A DNA stretch of 64,000 nt from Cladorhizidae sp. MBARI D1340-BT2 (GCA_028752905.1 JAQNBH010000011.1:8155625-8219624), one strand, 5' to 3'. Shown: positions 21,825-33,744, counted from the first letter of the stretch. Translations and numbers: made by a program. Notes: generated from the letters alone by a model not told the origin.

Positions 21825-22790
21825 TCCTGTGTGAGGAGTGTGGAGGTCTAGTGAAACTCTGTGCCTTGTGTGAGGAGTGTGGAGGTCTAGTGAAACTCCG
21901 TGCCCTGTGTGAGGAGTGTTGAGGTCTAGTGAAACTCTGTGCCCTGTGTGAGGAGTGTGGAGGCCTAGAAACTCTGTGCCCTGTGTGAGGAGTGTGGAGG
22001 CCTAGTGAAACTCTGTGCCATGTGTGGGGAGTGTGGAGGTCTAGTGAAACTCTGTGCCCTGTGTGAGGAGTGTGGAGGTCTAGTGAAACTCTGTGCCTTG
22101 TGTGAGGAGTGTGGAGGTCTAGTGAAACTCTGTGCCTTGTGTGAGGAATGTGGAGGTCTAGTGAAACTCTGTGCCCTGTGTGAGGAGTGTGGAGGTCTAG
22201 TGAAACTCTGTGCCCTATGTGAGGAGTGTGGAGGTCTAGTAAAATTCTGTGCCCTGTGTGAGGAATATGGAGGTCTAGTGAAACTCTGTGACCTGTGTGA
22301 GGAGTGTGGAGGCCTAGTGAAACTCTGTGCCCTGTGTGAGGAGTGTAGAGGTCCAGTGAAACTCTGTGCCCTGTGTGAGGAGTGTGGAGGCCTAGTGAAA
22401 CTCTGTGCCCTGTGTGAGGAGTGTGGAGGTCTAGTGAAACTCTGTGACCTGAATGAGGAGTGTGGAGGTCTAGTGAAACTCTGTGCCCTGTGTGAGGAGT
22501 GTGGAGGTCTAGTGAAACTCTGTGCCCTGTGTGAGGAGTGTGGAGGCCTAGTGAAACTCTGTGCCCTGTGTGAGGAGTGTGAAGGTCTAGTGAAACTCTG
22601 TGCCCGGTGTGAGGAGTGTGGATGCTGAGTGAAACTCTGTGCCCTGTGTGAGGAGTGTGGAGGTCTAGTGAAACTCTGTGCCCTGTGTGAGGAGTGTGGA
22701 GGCCTAGTGAAACTCTATGCCCTGTGTGAGGAGTGTGGAGGTCTAGTGAAACTCTGTGCCATGTGTGAGGAGTGTGGAGGTCTAGTGATA
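21825..22790. repeat. 39-bp minisatellite, expanded (U3 copy)
   Basis: About 24 units of the same 39-bp repeat. Open for 207 codons on plus and 367 on minus because the unit is divisible by three; treated as non-coding. Confidence 0.93.
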
Positions 22791-23042
22791 GGACATAACC
22801 ATATAAAACTAGCATTACATCATCATGATATCATCTATAGCATTGTAAGATGGTAATTCTGTAACTATCATCCTAGCTTTAATCCTACCCATTCACCTGT
22901 AACTCTAGCCATTGCCCTAGCCAATCACTTGGCCCTGATCCTCCAAACCCTAGCTCTATTCATTGTCCAACCCTAACCCTAGTCATTGTCAAAGCCCTAA
23001 CCCTAGTCATTGTCCAAGCCCTGGCCCTAATCATTGTCCAAG

Positions 23043-23748
23043 CTAGCTCAAAAGATAGGTCTCTCTGTGTGCTCTCTCTTGATACTAAAAACTATTGCAT
23101 AGGTAAAACTACCCCCAAGGTACATGCAGTCAAAGTTTGGGCCTCAAAACCACCCGCCCATGCATTTTAGCTACTAATTGTATAGTGGAAGCCATTAAAA
23201 TTAGCTAGAGGAGCTCTCCCATACAATGAGTGCTGTCATTATTAGCTAAAACATAAGTAGGTGGTCCAGCACTTGGGCAAGTGTGGGTGGCTGGAACATC
23301 CAACAATGTTCCAGCCACTCTACAATACACTGCATATCTACAGTGAAGTGTGTGCAATCTAGAAGTTATAACCACATGGTCATGTTTGTCAGTATATAAT
23401 TTAGACCCCTCCCTCTTCACATGAACATAAGCATATAATCTGCTGGCCCCATCTGTTGTGTTTGAGCAGCTCTACCAGTCCCAGTGCTTATAGCCACTCA
23501 AGACTTGATGCTGGCAAGTAGCTACTAGCAAGAGGTGAGGGTTGGCTCCACTTCACATGGCAACCTGCAGCTCCAATAGATGACCATGTAGGGCCAAACT
23601 AAACTGCCATCAGCAAGCACTCTACACTGGCTGCAGGTGGCACATCAATCACTAGCACAGCATGAATGTGTGCACAGATATGCACTTTCGTGGTAGCCCA
23701 CGGTTTTCAGGTTAAGTGCACCAATAGCGACTACCCCATACAACCTGT

Positions 23749-23801
<53 letters not shown>

Positions 23802-25590
23802 AAGCTCATGATGGAGTATGCAGCCATTGATTCATATCTCCTGCTCCACTGCTCAATGTTGCATAAGTCTTGCTAGTGTAGAGATGTGCCCATCATGATT
23901 TATGGGGCCATCATGATTTAAGGGAGCTGTGTGGATGTCTCCTCAAGCACACAGGGTTGGCCTGGAATATGTTATGTAACAATATAGATAGTTGTGTTGG
24001 GACACCAGTGGGGCCCACACTCCCTCTACATATCTCTAACACACACACATACACACACACACCACCTGGAGCATGGCCATTAGTGCCTAATTAAAGCACT
24101 CACATAGTAGAGTAGCTTCCTCTAGTAATGATATCCAGCAATTCCAAATTAGGAGCTACATAGACATTCAGGAACTTGAGGGCCCCAACTTTGACTGCCT
24201 GTAACTTTAGAAATGGCTATACCTATGCAACAGTTTTTAGTATCCAGAGAGGGCATACAGAGAGACCTATCTTTTGAGCTATATATAAGTCCATACAGTG
24301 AAGTGTGCAGAATTGATGGAGCTCTACCTATGCAACAGTTTTTAGTATCAAGAGAGGGCACACAGAGAGACCTATCTTTTGAGCTTATATCAGGTCCATA
24401 CATTGAAGTGTGCAGAATCTATGGAGCTCTAACTATGCAACAGTTTTTAGTACGAACAGAGGGCACACAGAGAGACCTATCTTTTGAGCTATATATCAAG
24501 TCCATAAAGTGAAGTGTGCAGAATCTATGGAGCTATACCTATGCTATATTTTTTGAGCTTTGTATCAAAGTCAAAGCCAAGCATGCATAATCTGTGTAGC
24601 TCTAAAGTCCAAACCACAATATTCTAGAACACAAAAATTAATTATGTTGGCCCCAGATCTGAGTTAACTCATAAAGGATGTGGTAATAGCAACTACACTG
24701 GCCCTAGCCATTACCCTGGCCCTATCCATTACCCTGGCCCTAATACTAGCAACTACACTTGCCCTAGCCATTACCCTAGCCCTAATACTAGCAACTGTAC
24801 TGGCCCTAGCCATTACCCTGGCCCTAACACTAGAACCATCCTAAGGTGTGTAGCACATCTGCACATCAACCAGCACCTTAGCTCCCCCATATGAAGCACA
24901 CCATGTTTACGCATGCTCAATGATGCATACAGGAGCGGAGTCAGGTGAGGTGGACATCTTACAAGTACTAGCATACCTGACCTCAGCATAAAGGATGTGC
25001 TAATTGTCCAATAGTAGTGTACATCCACCATAAAGGTTTCTCTAGTCCACCACATGTTCTATAAGGCTGGCCTAGTGTGGACTCCCACACATGCAGCTGT
25101 TCCTACAGCCCCTGGAACTAACTACTAGGAGGTGGAGCATACAGCCCTATGGGGAAACACAGGACCAACACCACACTTGGTAGAGGCAAGTTGAAGTAGG
25201 TAGACTATAGCTCTATGGGGATCGACACACACTGGACCAACACCAAACTGGGTGGAGGCAGGTTGAAGTAGGTGGCCATAGCTCTATGGGGTGACACATT
25301 GGACCAACACCACACTGGGTGGAGGCAGGTTGAAGTAGGTGGCCATAGCTCTATGGGGAAACTCACTGGACCAACACAACACTGGGTGGAGGCAGGTTGA
25401 AGTAGGTGGCCATAGCTCTATGGGGACACACACTGGACCAATATCACACTGGGTGGAGGCAGGTTGGAGTAGGTGGCCATAGCTCTATGGGGACATACAC
25501 TGGACCAACACCGCACTGGTTGAAGGCAGGTTGAAGGCAGGTTGAAGTAGGTGGCATTGCTCTATGGGGACACTCACTGGACGAACACAA
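23043..25590. repeat. Composite tandem repeat unit U4, truncated
   Basis: Begins with gctcaaaagataggtctctc, carries (CA)n at 23,753-23,800, a terminal repeat array at 24,190-24,520, cattaccctggccc repeats at 24,690-24,830 and a 65-bp array at 25,130-25,590. It stops there, without the 39-bp and telomere-like arrays. More diverged from U2/U3 than these are from each other. Confidence 0.78.
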
Positions 25591-25804
25591 CACTTGGATT
25601 AAAAAAAGTATCCATCATCTGTGCGATTACAAAATTACATTCCACCGAGTGCAATTAATATGATATTCTCCAACACACACACACACACACACACACAGTC
25701 CTCAAATCTATTCATGGTCCTAGCACTAACCTTAGTCATTGCATCCCGACATTAATAACACATTGACTGACCACACCCCTTCACCCAAGTCTGATATTTT
25801 GTCT
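25591..25804. other. Repeat-poor spacer with a (CA)n run
   Basis: (CA)n at ~25,674-25,697; no gene seen. Confidence 0.6.
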
Positions 25805-26602
25805 ATTATAGTAACACACAGAGCAATGTGCCCCTCCCTCCCCATACATATATATATATACATATAGTATCACACAGAGCAATGTGCCTCTCCCTCCCCA
25901 TACATATATATATATACATAATGTATCACACAGAGCAATGTGCCCCTCCCTCCTCATACATACATATAGTACCACACAGAGCAATGTGCCCCTCCCACCC
26001 TATACATACATGTATATATATATAGTACCACACAGAGCAATGTATCCCTCCCTCCCATACATATATACATATATATATAGTACCACACAGAGCAATGTAT
26101 CCCTCCCTCCCATACATATTATAGATATATATTATAAATATATTACCACGCAGAGCAATGTGCCCCTCCCTCCCCATACATATATATATATACATGTATA
26201 TAGTACCACACAGAGCAATGTGCCTCTCCCTCCCATACATATATATATATATTGTACCACACAGAGCAATGAGCCCCTGCCTCCCCATACATATATATAT
26301 ATAGTAACACACAGAGCAATGTGACCCGCCCACCCCATACATATATATAGTACCACACAGAGAAATGTGACCCTCCCACCCCATACATATACCGGTATAT
26401 GTATATATATAATACCACACAGAGCAATGTGCCCCTCCCACCACATACATATATATATATAGTATCACACAGAGCAATGTGCCATACATATATATATATA
26501 GTACCACAGAGCAATGTGCCCCTCCCTCCCCATACACACATATATATATTATAGATAGAGTACCACACTGAGCAATGTGCCCCTCCCCCCATACATATAT
26601 AT
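25805..26602. repeat. ~55-bp minisatellite with TA-rich core
   Basis: About 15 units of taccacacagagcaatgtgc, ccctccc, catacatatatatatata. Unit length varies through the (TA)n core. A partial unit resumes at 28,066 after the inserted element, so the array was split by it. Long minus-strand frames are repeat artefacts. Confidence 0.9.
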
Positions 26603-28065
26603 GTTCCATCCAATCTATGAATCTGCACAATCTATGAATGCCCATCTATTGCCTGCCAGTCAATACACTTCAAAACATGGTAGCATATTAACACCCTTTG
26701 CAACAGAGAAAGTGATGATTGCAACTGAGAGTGTAATGATGTAGAAAAAAGTGATACCTAGAAAAAGTTCCACATGGACTTGGCAGATAAAGAAAAGTGA
26801 CATGGCAAGTGTTAGAGCAAAAAAAGATATTTGAAGAATTCTGCAAGGAATGCTATGGAGGGTATGGCAGTGACAGTTCTCATGGATGTGCCAAGAGCAA
26901 GACCATAACAATGGCAAAAGGAGCAAAGATAGTGAGAATACTGAAAGGAAGTCATAGAGAATCAGACTCACAAAGATAATACACTTGATATTGTCAAACA
27001 GGTCAGCATAGAATTCTGGCTACCTGATCCATTCCTCAGCATCAGAAACAAAGAAGAGGGAAATTGGTTAAATGATAGGCATATCAATGCTGCACAAATA
27101 CTTCTGCAGAAGCAGTTTCCAGCAGTCAATAGTCTGAGAATACTCTGCTTGGGCAGGTTAACCAGTGGAAAGAAATGAAATCAAATGGAGTCCAGCTAAT
27201 CAATGAGAGCAATAGGCATTGGTTGTGTATTTCAAGATGATGTCAGAGTATATGATCGCCTGAATACCACTAGATTGAGTAAGAACGCTACCAATTAAAT
27301 TTGCTCCCTTACGACCAAGTCTGATGTCACAGTACATTTGATGGAGGCCCAAGAACAAGTGGGTGCAACAGACTGTGGCCTCTTTGCAATCGCGACAGCA
27401 ACTGCTATCTGCCACGGAATTCCTCCCTGTGATTGTGTGTGGAAACAATCACTAATGAGAACTCACTTGAAGAAGTGCTTTGAGAGTGGGACAATGACAC
27501 CATTCCCTGGACTGGATAACATTCATCAAACTACCCTCTCAAAAGAACAACCAGTGTTCACTGTAAAAGTATAAAATTACTTCATCAATTCATATCTATA
27601 ATGTATACTTTTTGAAATAGCGTAAATGACCGATTATCAACTGCATTTCGAACTTGCTATTATATCTCGGCCGTTCTAACGTTATAAGGCTTAAGAATAC
27701 CAATCCAACATTATGTTTTATGTCTACTACTTCTGTAGGAAACTGTTCTACAATGCTATTGTTAGCTATATATGTTCCATCCAATCTATGAATCTCCATG
27801 TCTCTGCTGAATCTGCCCAATCTATGAATTCGTAGATTGTGTAGCCCAATCTATAGATTGGGCAGATTCATAGATTGGATGGAACATAATTATAATGTTC
27901 TATCCTATCTATGAATCTGTTGCAAAGGGTGTTAATAAGCTGCCATAAGTGTTAATAATCTACCATGTTTTGAAGTGTATAGATTGGCATTCATAGATTG
28001 TGCAGCACAATCTATAGATTGGCATCCAATCTATAGATTGGGCAGATTCATAGATTGGATGGAAC
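26603..28065. mobile_element. Inverted-repeat element carrying a Ulp1-like protease relic
   Basis: Bounded by gttccatccaatctatgaat at left and its inverse at right, inside the TA-rich minisatellite. The inverted homology extends ~130 bp inward (caaaacatggtag, ttaacaccctttgcaac), although the right end is complicated by extra nested copies of the terminal motif at 27,770-27,900. TA-rich flanks hide the target duplication. Internal DNA encodes fragments of a cysteine protease on the plus strand. Superfamily not assigned. Confidence 0.7.
26800..27574 (+). pseudogene. Ulp1/C48-like cysteine protease, frameshifted
   Basis: Pieces in order: IFEEFCKECYGGYGSDSSHG (26,827 on); IEFWLPDPFLSI then WLNDRHINAAQILLQKQFP (~27,010-27,130); GVQLINESNRHWLCIS then VRVYDRLNT (~27,185-27,280); and VHLMEAQEQVGATDCGLFAI with ATAICHGIPP (27,330-27,574). 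The order His (in RHW), Asp (in YDR), Gln and Cys (in ATDCG) matches the Ulp1/adenain-fold catalytic set. Several frameshifts and stops. Such domains are found as passengers in some eukaryotic DNA transposons; the role here is inferred. Confidence 0.7.
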
Positions 28066-28616
28066 ATATATATAGTACCACACAGAGCTATGTGCCACTC
28101 CCACTCCATACGGACCTCCACCTCAAGCAAAGTGTGCCAGGGGGATGTAAAGTATTTCTAGCATGTGCTCACCTGTCGTATGTGGACGTCTTCACAAGAA
28201 ATACCTCAGCAGTCTAGTCACACCTACTAAAAGGTATTATCACTTCCTCAATGCCTCTATGTGTGTATGTGTGTGTCTGTGAACAAATTAACTGGTAATA
28301 ATGTCAAAGGTTAAGGGTCCCATTAGGTGGCATGAACATAACCATTTCCCAAGTTGACCAGTAGCAAGGGACAAGGTGCAGAGTCATTGGGCAATGAGAA
28401 GCCCCCCCCCCCCACCTATTGGTGTGGTTAATCCCTAGCAAACATAAGCTATAGGATAGCAGTGCTGTTAATAAAAGTAGTCATGAAGAATGTGCCCCTG
28501 TTGCAGGCAGCAAGGGTACATCATGAATTCTCAGCACAAAGTCATGCTGCCAGTTTGGCCAGACTCTCGCCATGTGTGCATATGAGAGGCAGGCTAGGGA
28601 GTAGGAGGTCCTAGAT
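28066..28616. other. Spacer with old repeat fragments
   Basis: Starts with the tail of the TA-rich minisatellite; includes (GT)n near 28,260, a C-run at 28,403-28,414 and a copy of the agcaaacataagctata repeat also seen at 4826. No gene recognised. Confidence 0.6.
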
Positions 28617-28736
28617 AGACAGAGTCAGTTTTCCTCAATGATTATATTCAAATAGAAAATGACAAACAATCAAAACAAGACAACAAAGTGCACACAAGCT
28701 CAATCTATATAAACCAATATAATTTATATAACTATG
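28617..28736 (-). repeat. 3' LTR of the gypsy element
   Basis: Shares agtcagttttcctcaatgat and ttcaaatagaaaatgac with 33,546 onward. Contains a TATATAA-rich part near the polypurine tract. Confidence 0.65.
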
Positions 28737-28753
28737 CTCCCCCTCCTCCTGAG
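28737..28753 (-). other. Polypurine tract of the gypsy element
   Basis: Minus strand reads CTCAGGAGGAGGGGGAG directly before the 3' LTR, the expected plus-strand priming site. Confidence 0.55.
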
Positions 28754-28788
28754 TTCACCGAGTGTACGAAGGTGAACTTGTGTTTTAG

Positions 28789-29493
28789 TTATGATAGGTC
28801 CCTACCAGTAGGATCATAGCGGATAGGTGGTCTTGTGATCCATTTAGGTCTTGTGGATGTTTCAGCTGGTTGTGTTGGTGGTATTGGCAGTGGAGACAGC
28901 GAAATCATTCCATCGGGCTGGTCTTCCGGGTCAGCTGTGTGCATGGGATGCCCATCCAATATTTGGGTCTTAGAGGTGGATGGTGGGGTCTCTTTTGTAG
29001 GTTCCTCAAGGTAGGGTTCTGTTACCATGAATGTAATGAGTGGTGTGATGTCCTTAGCATCAGGCACCATTGTATTTGGTGTCCTTATTGGTGTTGCCGA
29101 GGTTTCCACCAGGATGGTAGGTGCGGGTGTTGGTGGAGTGATGAGAGCATGACAATTCCTTTTCATTGTAAGATTTTCCACGAATAGTTTTGGAATTGGG
29201 TTATGTGTCTCAGGGTGGTATAGTTGGAATTTTCGTAGGAACTTTCTGTTCCGCAATGTTACTCTGCCCGAGCCATCTACACGTACCACATACTGATCGT
29301 GCTGTCTCACCTCGACAACGACTCCTGTTCTATCCCATTTCAGTGGGTCTTTGTCCACTTGGTTCTGGATCCGAACGTGGTTACCAACACACAAGGGTGG
29401 TAAGGTCTTGGTGTGTTCTGAGAGCCGTTCAGCCATACGCAAGTGGCGTTTCCTGAGGGCAAGTACTCTTAGGCCTCCATTCTCTATATCCAT
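28789..29493 (-). pseudogene. Integrase C-terminal region of the gypsy element
   Basis: A 234-codon frame with VGNHVRIQNQVDKDPLKWDR, TGVVVEV, YVVRVDGSGRVTLRNRKFLR: the SH3-like C-terminal domain that follows a Ty3/gypsy integrase core, then a Pro/Thr-rich tail. Separated by a frameshift from the core upstream. Confidence 0.8.
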
Positions 29494-29499
29494 GCTTGT

Positions 29500-30160
29500 T
29501 GCGGTTTGTATCGTCCTGGCATGACTGGAATAAAATCCCTGATGGACCTACCGAACACTATCATCGCTGGTTGGTCTGGGGAGTTCCTGTATAGTAGCAT
29601 GGCCTTCTGGAACTCAGAGACATCCAGCTACCATTAGGGCCAGTTTTGTTCATGATCATACTTTTGGACGTCTTGACACCGATTTCTGCTCTACAATTTG
29701 AGTGTGGAAAGGCAACAGAAGAAAGGCGGTGTCGAACTCCCCATGTCTTGAGGAATTTCTGTGTGGCCGCTGATGTGAATTCCGGTCCACCATCACTGGA
29801 GAGTTCCTCAGGAATGCCATATGTCACAAACTCCTTGCGTGGTTCACCAACAAGGCCCAGTGATCCATTGATCCTTGCAATAATTGGCCAGTTCGAGTAA
29901 CGATCCATGATGATTAAGTAGTTAGCTCCCTTGTAATGAAAAAAGTCACAGCAGATGCACTGGAAAGGATACTCCGGGTCAATAGGTATGGTTGGAGGGG
30001 CACTGGGTTGGCTCGGTGCAATTCTGTTGCAGTTCCCACAGCTTTCTCGGAGGCGAACTATTTGTGGAGTGATACCTGGCCAGAAGACGGATGTGTCAGC
30101 CCTTGCTGTCATCAAAGTCACACTCTGATGGGCGGAATGGAGTGATTTAAGTACCCCCTC
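29500..30160 (-). pseudogene. Integrase core of the gypsy element
   Basis: HSAHQSV and ESCGNCN give the HHCC zinc-binding module. The catalytic Asp residues lie in ICCDFF and SSDGGPEF and the Glu in NCRAEIGVK, so the DDE triad is visible. The frame is interrupted at both ends. Confidence 0.82.
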
Positions 30161-30246
30161 GCGTAGTGATGGTGGGACAACAACTCTGTCCTTATAGAGG
30201 ATTACACCATCTGTCGTGGCATTGCATCTTCTATGGTTTCTAGTAG

Positions 30247-31900
30247 TTACATCATGACTGGGTCACTGGTAGTTGCCTCTCGAACCATTTCCCAAGTGAT
30301 CGCCTTCATGTCGTCAAGTGCATGAGCAGCAGATTTCATGATATCCATGTCCATGGTGATATTCTCATTGTCGTCTGAACGTAATTTTTCAAGTATGTTT
30401 TCCCTGAGTAATTTTGATGACGGGCAATCCCAAGGGTAGAGGGATGCGGCATGGGCATCATCATGTAGCTGCAATATTTCGGGATTCATGGGCCCCACTG
30501 GGTTTCTGGAGATTGCATCCGTGGCTAGGTGTTTCTTGCCTGGGATATACAATCCGGAATTTGAAATGGAGTATCTTCTCCTTGATATTGAGCAATCGTG
30601 GATTTTTGATATCCTCCAATTTTCTGTCACCCAATATTTTGAGAAGTGGTTGATGGTCTACCGCAACTATGAGGTCATCACATCCAAGGACAAAGTGGCG
30701 GGTTTTTTCCAGTGCATCTGCAACTGCAAGTGCCTCCCCTTCAATGGGGGCATATCTGGACTCAGCCGCATGTGTGAAGCAGCTTCCCACCAGGGTAGTC
30801 CTCCATCCATCCTTGCAGCAGAAGGGGACGTCACCCTTACATGTGCAATGTTTTTGTAGTAGTAGGAAAAATCCAAGGCCATCCTTAGACCAATCTGTAG
30901 ATAGGCATGTCTTTCTGCTCTTGTCAAAGATTTGCACACCGTGTTTCTCAACAATGTTTTCTTTTGACTTGTAAAATATTTGCTGCAGTTGAGAATCCCA
31001 ATAGAATGGTGTTTTTGGTTTCAGGAGATCTCTAAATGGCCGCATTTCGTCTGTCATTGATGTGTAGTAGCTGACCTGGTTTATTAGGCCAAACCATGAT
31101 CTGACATCTGTGATATTCAAGGGTGTTCGAAATTTTCGTATGGCATCCAAGTATTTAGAACACGGTTTGACATGAGACATTGTAATTTCAAAACCTGCAA
31201 ATTGAACCACATCTAGAGCGAAGTTGAACTTGGCAGGGTTGAGTATAATGCCATTTCGTCCACACAGTTCTAGCCATTTGCAAGCCTGGTAGAAGCTTTC
31301 CTCTATGGTGTCAGCCCACATGCATGTACCATTGATACATTTGGTCTTATGTGGGAAATCTGACACAATCTCATCAAACCGTCTTGTATAACCATCTCCT
31401 GCTGCAATGTAACCTTGGGGGGTGTTGCGATATCTGTAACAGCCCCATGGTGTTAACTGTTATGAATGTTGTAAGGTGCCTGTCCATTCTCTGATAGGGA
31501 CTGAATGATACCCATTCCACGCGTCAAATACCGTCTTCTTCTTCATGCTAGGCACAGCTCTGGCTTGGTGATAGGGTGATTGCATATGATGCGTCTCCCT
31601 ATCGCAGTGGGCATTCAGGGACTGAAGGTCCACAGTACGTCATGGTTTGCCGTTCTTTTTCCTGCATACAACCATCCTGTGGCACCACGTGACAGGCTCA
31701 CCAATAGGGACAGGTTCAATAACGCCAAGGCATACATCTTGGTCGAGTCCCAATTTGACCTCCACTTGCCAATGTAATGGTACAGGTATAGGCATGTGAA
31801 CCGCCACATGTCGAGCATTTGGATCAACCATGAGGGATAGGGGTGGTCCTGTCATCAGGGGTAAGACTGTGTGGGCAAGTGTTGAAAGTGCTAGCACTAT
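30247..31900 (-). pseudogene. Reverse transcriptase and RNase H of the gypsy element
   Basis: RT begins near 31,850 (VKLGLDQDVCLGVIEPVPIG; RRTVDLQSLNAHCDRE) and runs through frameshifts to 31,366-30,461. There, the catalytic Y/C-x-D-D box is replaced by CING (KCINGTCMWAD), so both active-site aspartates are missing. RNase H follows with CLSTDWSKDGLGFFLL and YAPIEGEALAVADAL. Clearly dead. Confidence 0.83.
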
Positions 31901-32495
31901 AATAGTCGAGGATCCATGCCTTTATTTTGTCTGTGTTTTCCTCCGTGGGTGGGAATGGTATGGTAGTTGGTAAGGGAGGAGGATTCACTCTCTTGGGGCA
32001 GTCACACTCCTTGGCTCTTTGGTTAGGGATTATTGGGGTGTGCTCGAGATTCTGGTTCTTTGCTATAGCTTGCTTGTTGTAGTCACTAACCTCTCCTATC
32101 GTTGGGAAACAAGTCGAGATCAGGCCCAAATCAACACAGGCTTCCCTGCTAATGTACATGGAATTTGTGTCAGGTGTGATGACATAACAAACCTGAGCGG
32201 TCTCCATGGGATAGCCACCTCTATTGAGACCAGACAATCGCAGGAGGACTGCTCCGATGATGCCAATTGAATTCTGATTGATGGCCGACATTCTGTGTTT
32301 GACTGGGATCAAGTCCGATTTTTTGAATCCCAGTCGGTAAATGACCTTGAGGCCAATCAAACAACTTTGACATCCGGTGTCTGCTACTACCAATGTTGGT
32401 CCTCCATGTGGGACGGTTCTCAGAAATACTCCAAAATGGGAGTAGTCATCCTTGTTGACCCATGCCATCACTGTCACCATTGGCTGTGGTCGCAA
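31824..32495 (-). pseudogene. Retropepsin-like protease region of the gypsy element
   Basis: 223-codon frame containing PTLVVADTGCQSCLIGLK, with the DTG catalytic signature of retroviral-type aspartic proteases, followed by a linker into the RT. The start Met is internal to the former polyprotein. Confidence 0.75.
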
Positions 32496-32653
32496 GTGTC
32501 GCTGGCTCCACCCCAGATTGTCATCAAAGACATGATGGACGAGGGTAATAGATTTTATGCGACGATACTTTCCAGTCTCGATGGTGGCCGTGCAGATTCT
32601 ATCGATGACAGTGGAGCTCTTGTCTAGTTCAGTTTCTGCTGTCTGCTCAGGTC

Positions 32654-33433
32654 TTAGCTTTGGCTGCTTGGGTCTCTGTGAGGAGGCATAACATTTCTTG
32701 CAGAATTTGTGAGGTTTTGCATTGCCGTCACGGCCCAGTGGCCGAATAAATTGTTTTCCACAATTTTCGCATTTAGCACACCCTTGTCAGTGAATCTCGA
32801 TCTCCAGGTCCATGTCCTGGTTCTCGTGTCCAAGGACCTCCTGCTGGATCTCCTGATCAATAAGTCTGCGGATTAGTACATCACAGATAATTTGTTCAGT
32901 TAAAATTAACATCTGTAGGGGGGTCGCAAGAACACTCAGTTGTGAAGCAGCAGACGTCGGCCTGACCGCAAACTCTGGCAGCAAAGTTGCGGACACCCTC
33001 TTCCCTGTCTTGAGACATACCCTGCAGGGTTACCCTGGACACCTTACCCTGGACACCATGGTGTTCTCATGGCGTACTGCTAGGCCTCTGATGGCAGCTA
33101 GGACTGCATCCTCAGTTCTGGTCTCCAGCTGCTTGTCACTCCTGTGTAGGTCTCTGCGGAGCTCACCATCACAGCAGGCCAACAACTGTACATTGACATC
33201 AGTAACTGGCAATTTTGCTGCCATCTTGTAGCTTGCCCACAACCTGTTAAAATAGCTCCACTCCTCGGTTGTGGCGGCCTTACCGATTTTGGGCCTGTTA
33301 AGCTTCTCTGGTTTCGCTGTAGCGTTATTGGTCCCCGTCGGGTGTACATTGTTAGCGTGAATCTGTAGGAAAACAGTAGCAACAGCAGCGAAGGCAACAT
33401 CAAGTTCTTCAGATCGCCAACCACAGCCTTCAA
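32654..33433 (-). pseudogene. Gag region of the gypsy element
   Basis: Frame pieces include CDGELRRDLHRSDKQL with RHENTMVSRV (33,030-33,242) and LTEQIICDVLIRRLIDQEIQ then VLGHENQD (32,787-32,996), the capsid-like Gag pattern of invertebrate gypsy elements, then CENCGKQF and KFCKKCY as possible zinc knuckle relics. Frameshifted. Confidence 0.7.
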
Positions 33434-33545
33434 TTGGGCAGCTAATGCGGGGAATTATTTAGCACCTTCGGACTTGTAACGTTTCTGATTTTCGGTTCTC
33501 AGCGCCTGGTTCTTCAGTCACAATTGTTCCTTCGTCATTGACAAA

Positions 33546-33735
33546 GTCAGTTTTCCTCAATGATTATATTCAAATAGAAAATGACGAAGGATCAAAACAA
33601 GACAACAAAGTGCACACAAGGTCAAGGCAACTATATAATTAATCTATAGTCACGTGAGTCTGCTAGTAGTGTACTGACAGTTCAGCAATAACTAAGGTGA
33701 GCAACTAACACATAACCAATATATAACTACCCAGT
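33546..33735 (-). repeat. 5' LTR of the gypsy element
   Basis: Direct repeat partner of 28,617-28,736, about 190 bp, including an internal part (tcacgtgagtctgctag) absent from the 3' copy. The outer end is estimated from ataaccaatatataacta. Confidence 0.55.
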
Positions 33736-33744
33736 AGAGCTAGG

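Larger units (their letters stand above)
16746..23042. repeat. Composite tandem repeat unit U3
   Basis: Third unit; closest relative of U2. It lacks the U2 hAT insertion but has its own hAT insertion at 18,626-20,413. Its 39-bp array is about twice as long as that of U2. Includes a (CA)n microsatellite at 17,470-17,545. Confidence 0.8.
28617..33735 (-). mobile_element. Ty3/gypsy-type LTR retrotransposon, decayed
   Basis: Minus-strand element in canonical order gag, protease, reverse transcriptase, RNase H, integrase, bounded by short direct repeats (28,617-28,736 and about 33,546-33,735) that share ~80 near-identical bases. The 3' copy is shorter by a deletion. A purine-rich tract adjoins the 3' LTR. 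Frameshifts and stops split every domain. A tRNA primer site was not identified with confidence. Confidence 0.85.

Noticed and set aside
25926..26645. 239-codon minus frame with Tyr/Ile-rich repeats
   Set aside because: Artefact of the TA-rich minisatellite.
29190..29456. Plus-strand frames opposite the gypsy integrase
   Set aside because: Shadows of the minus-strand element; the recognisable integrase motifs are on the minus strand.
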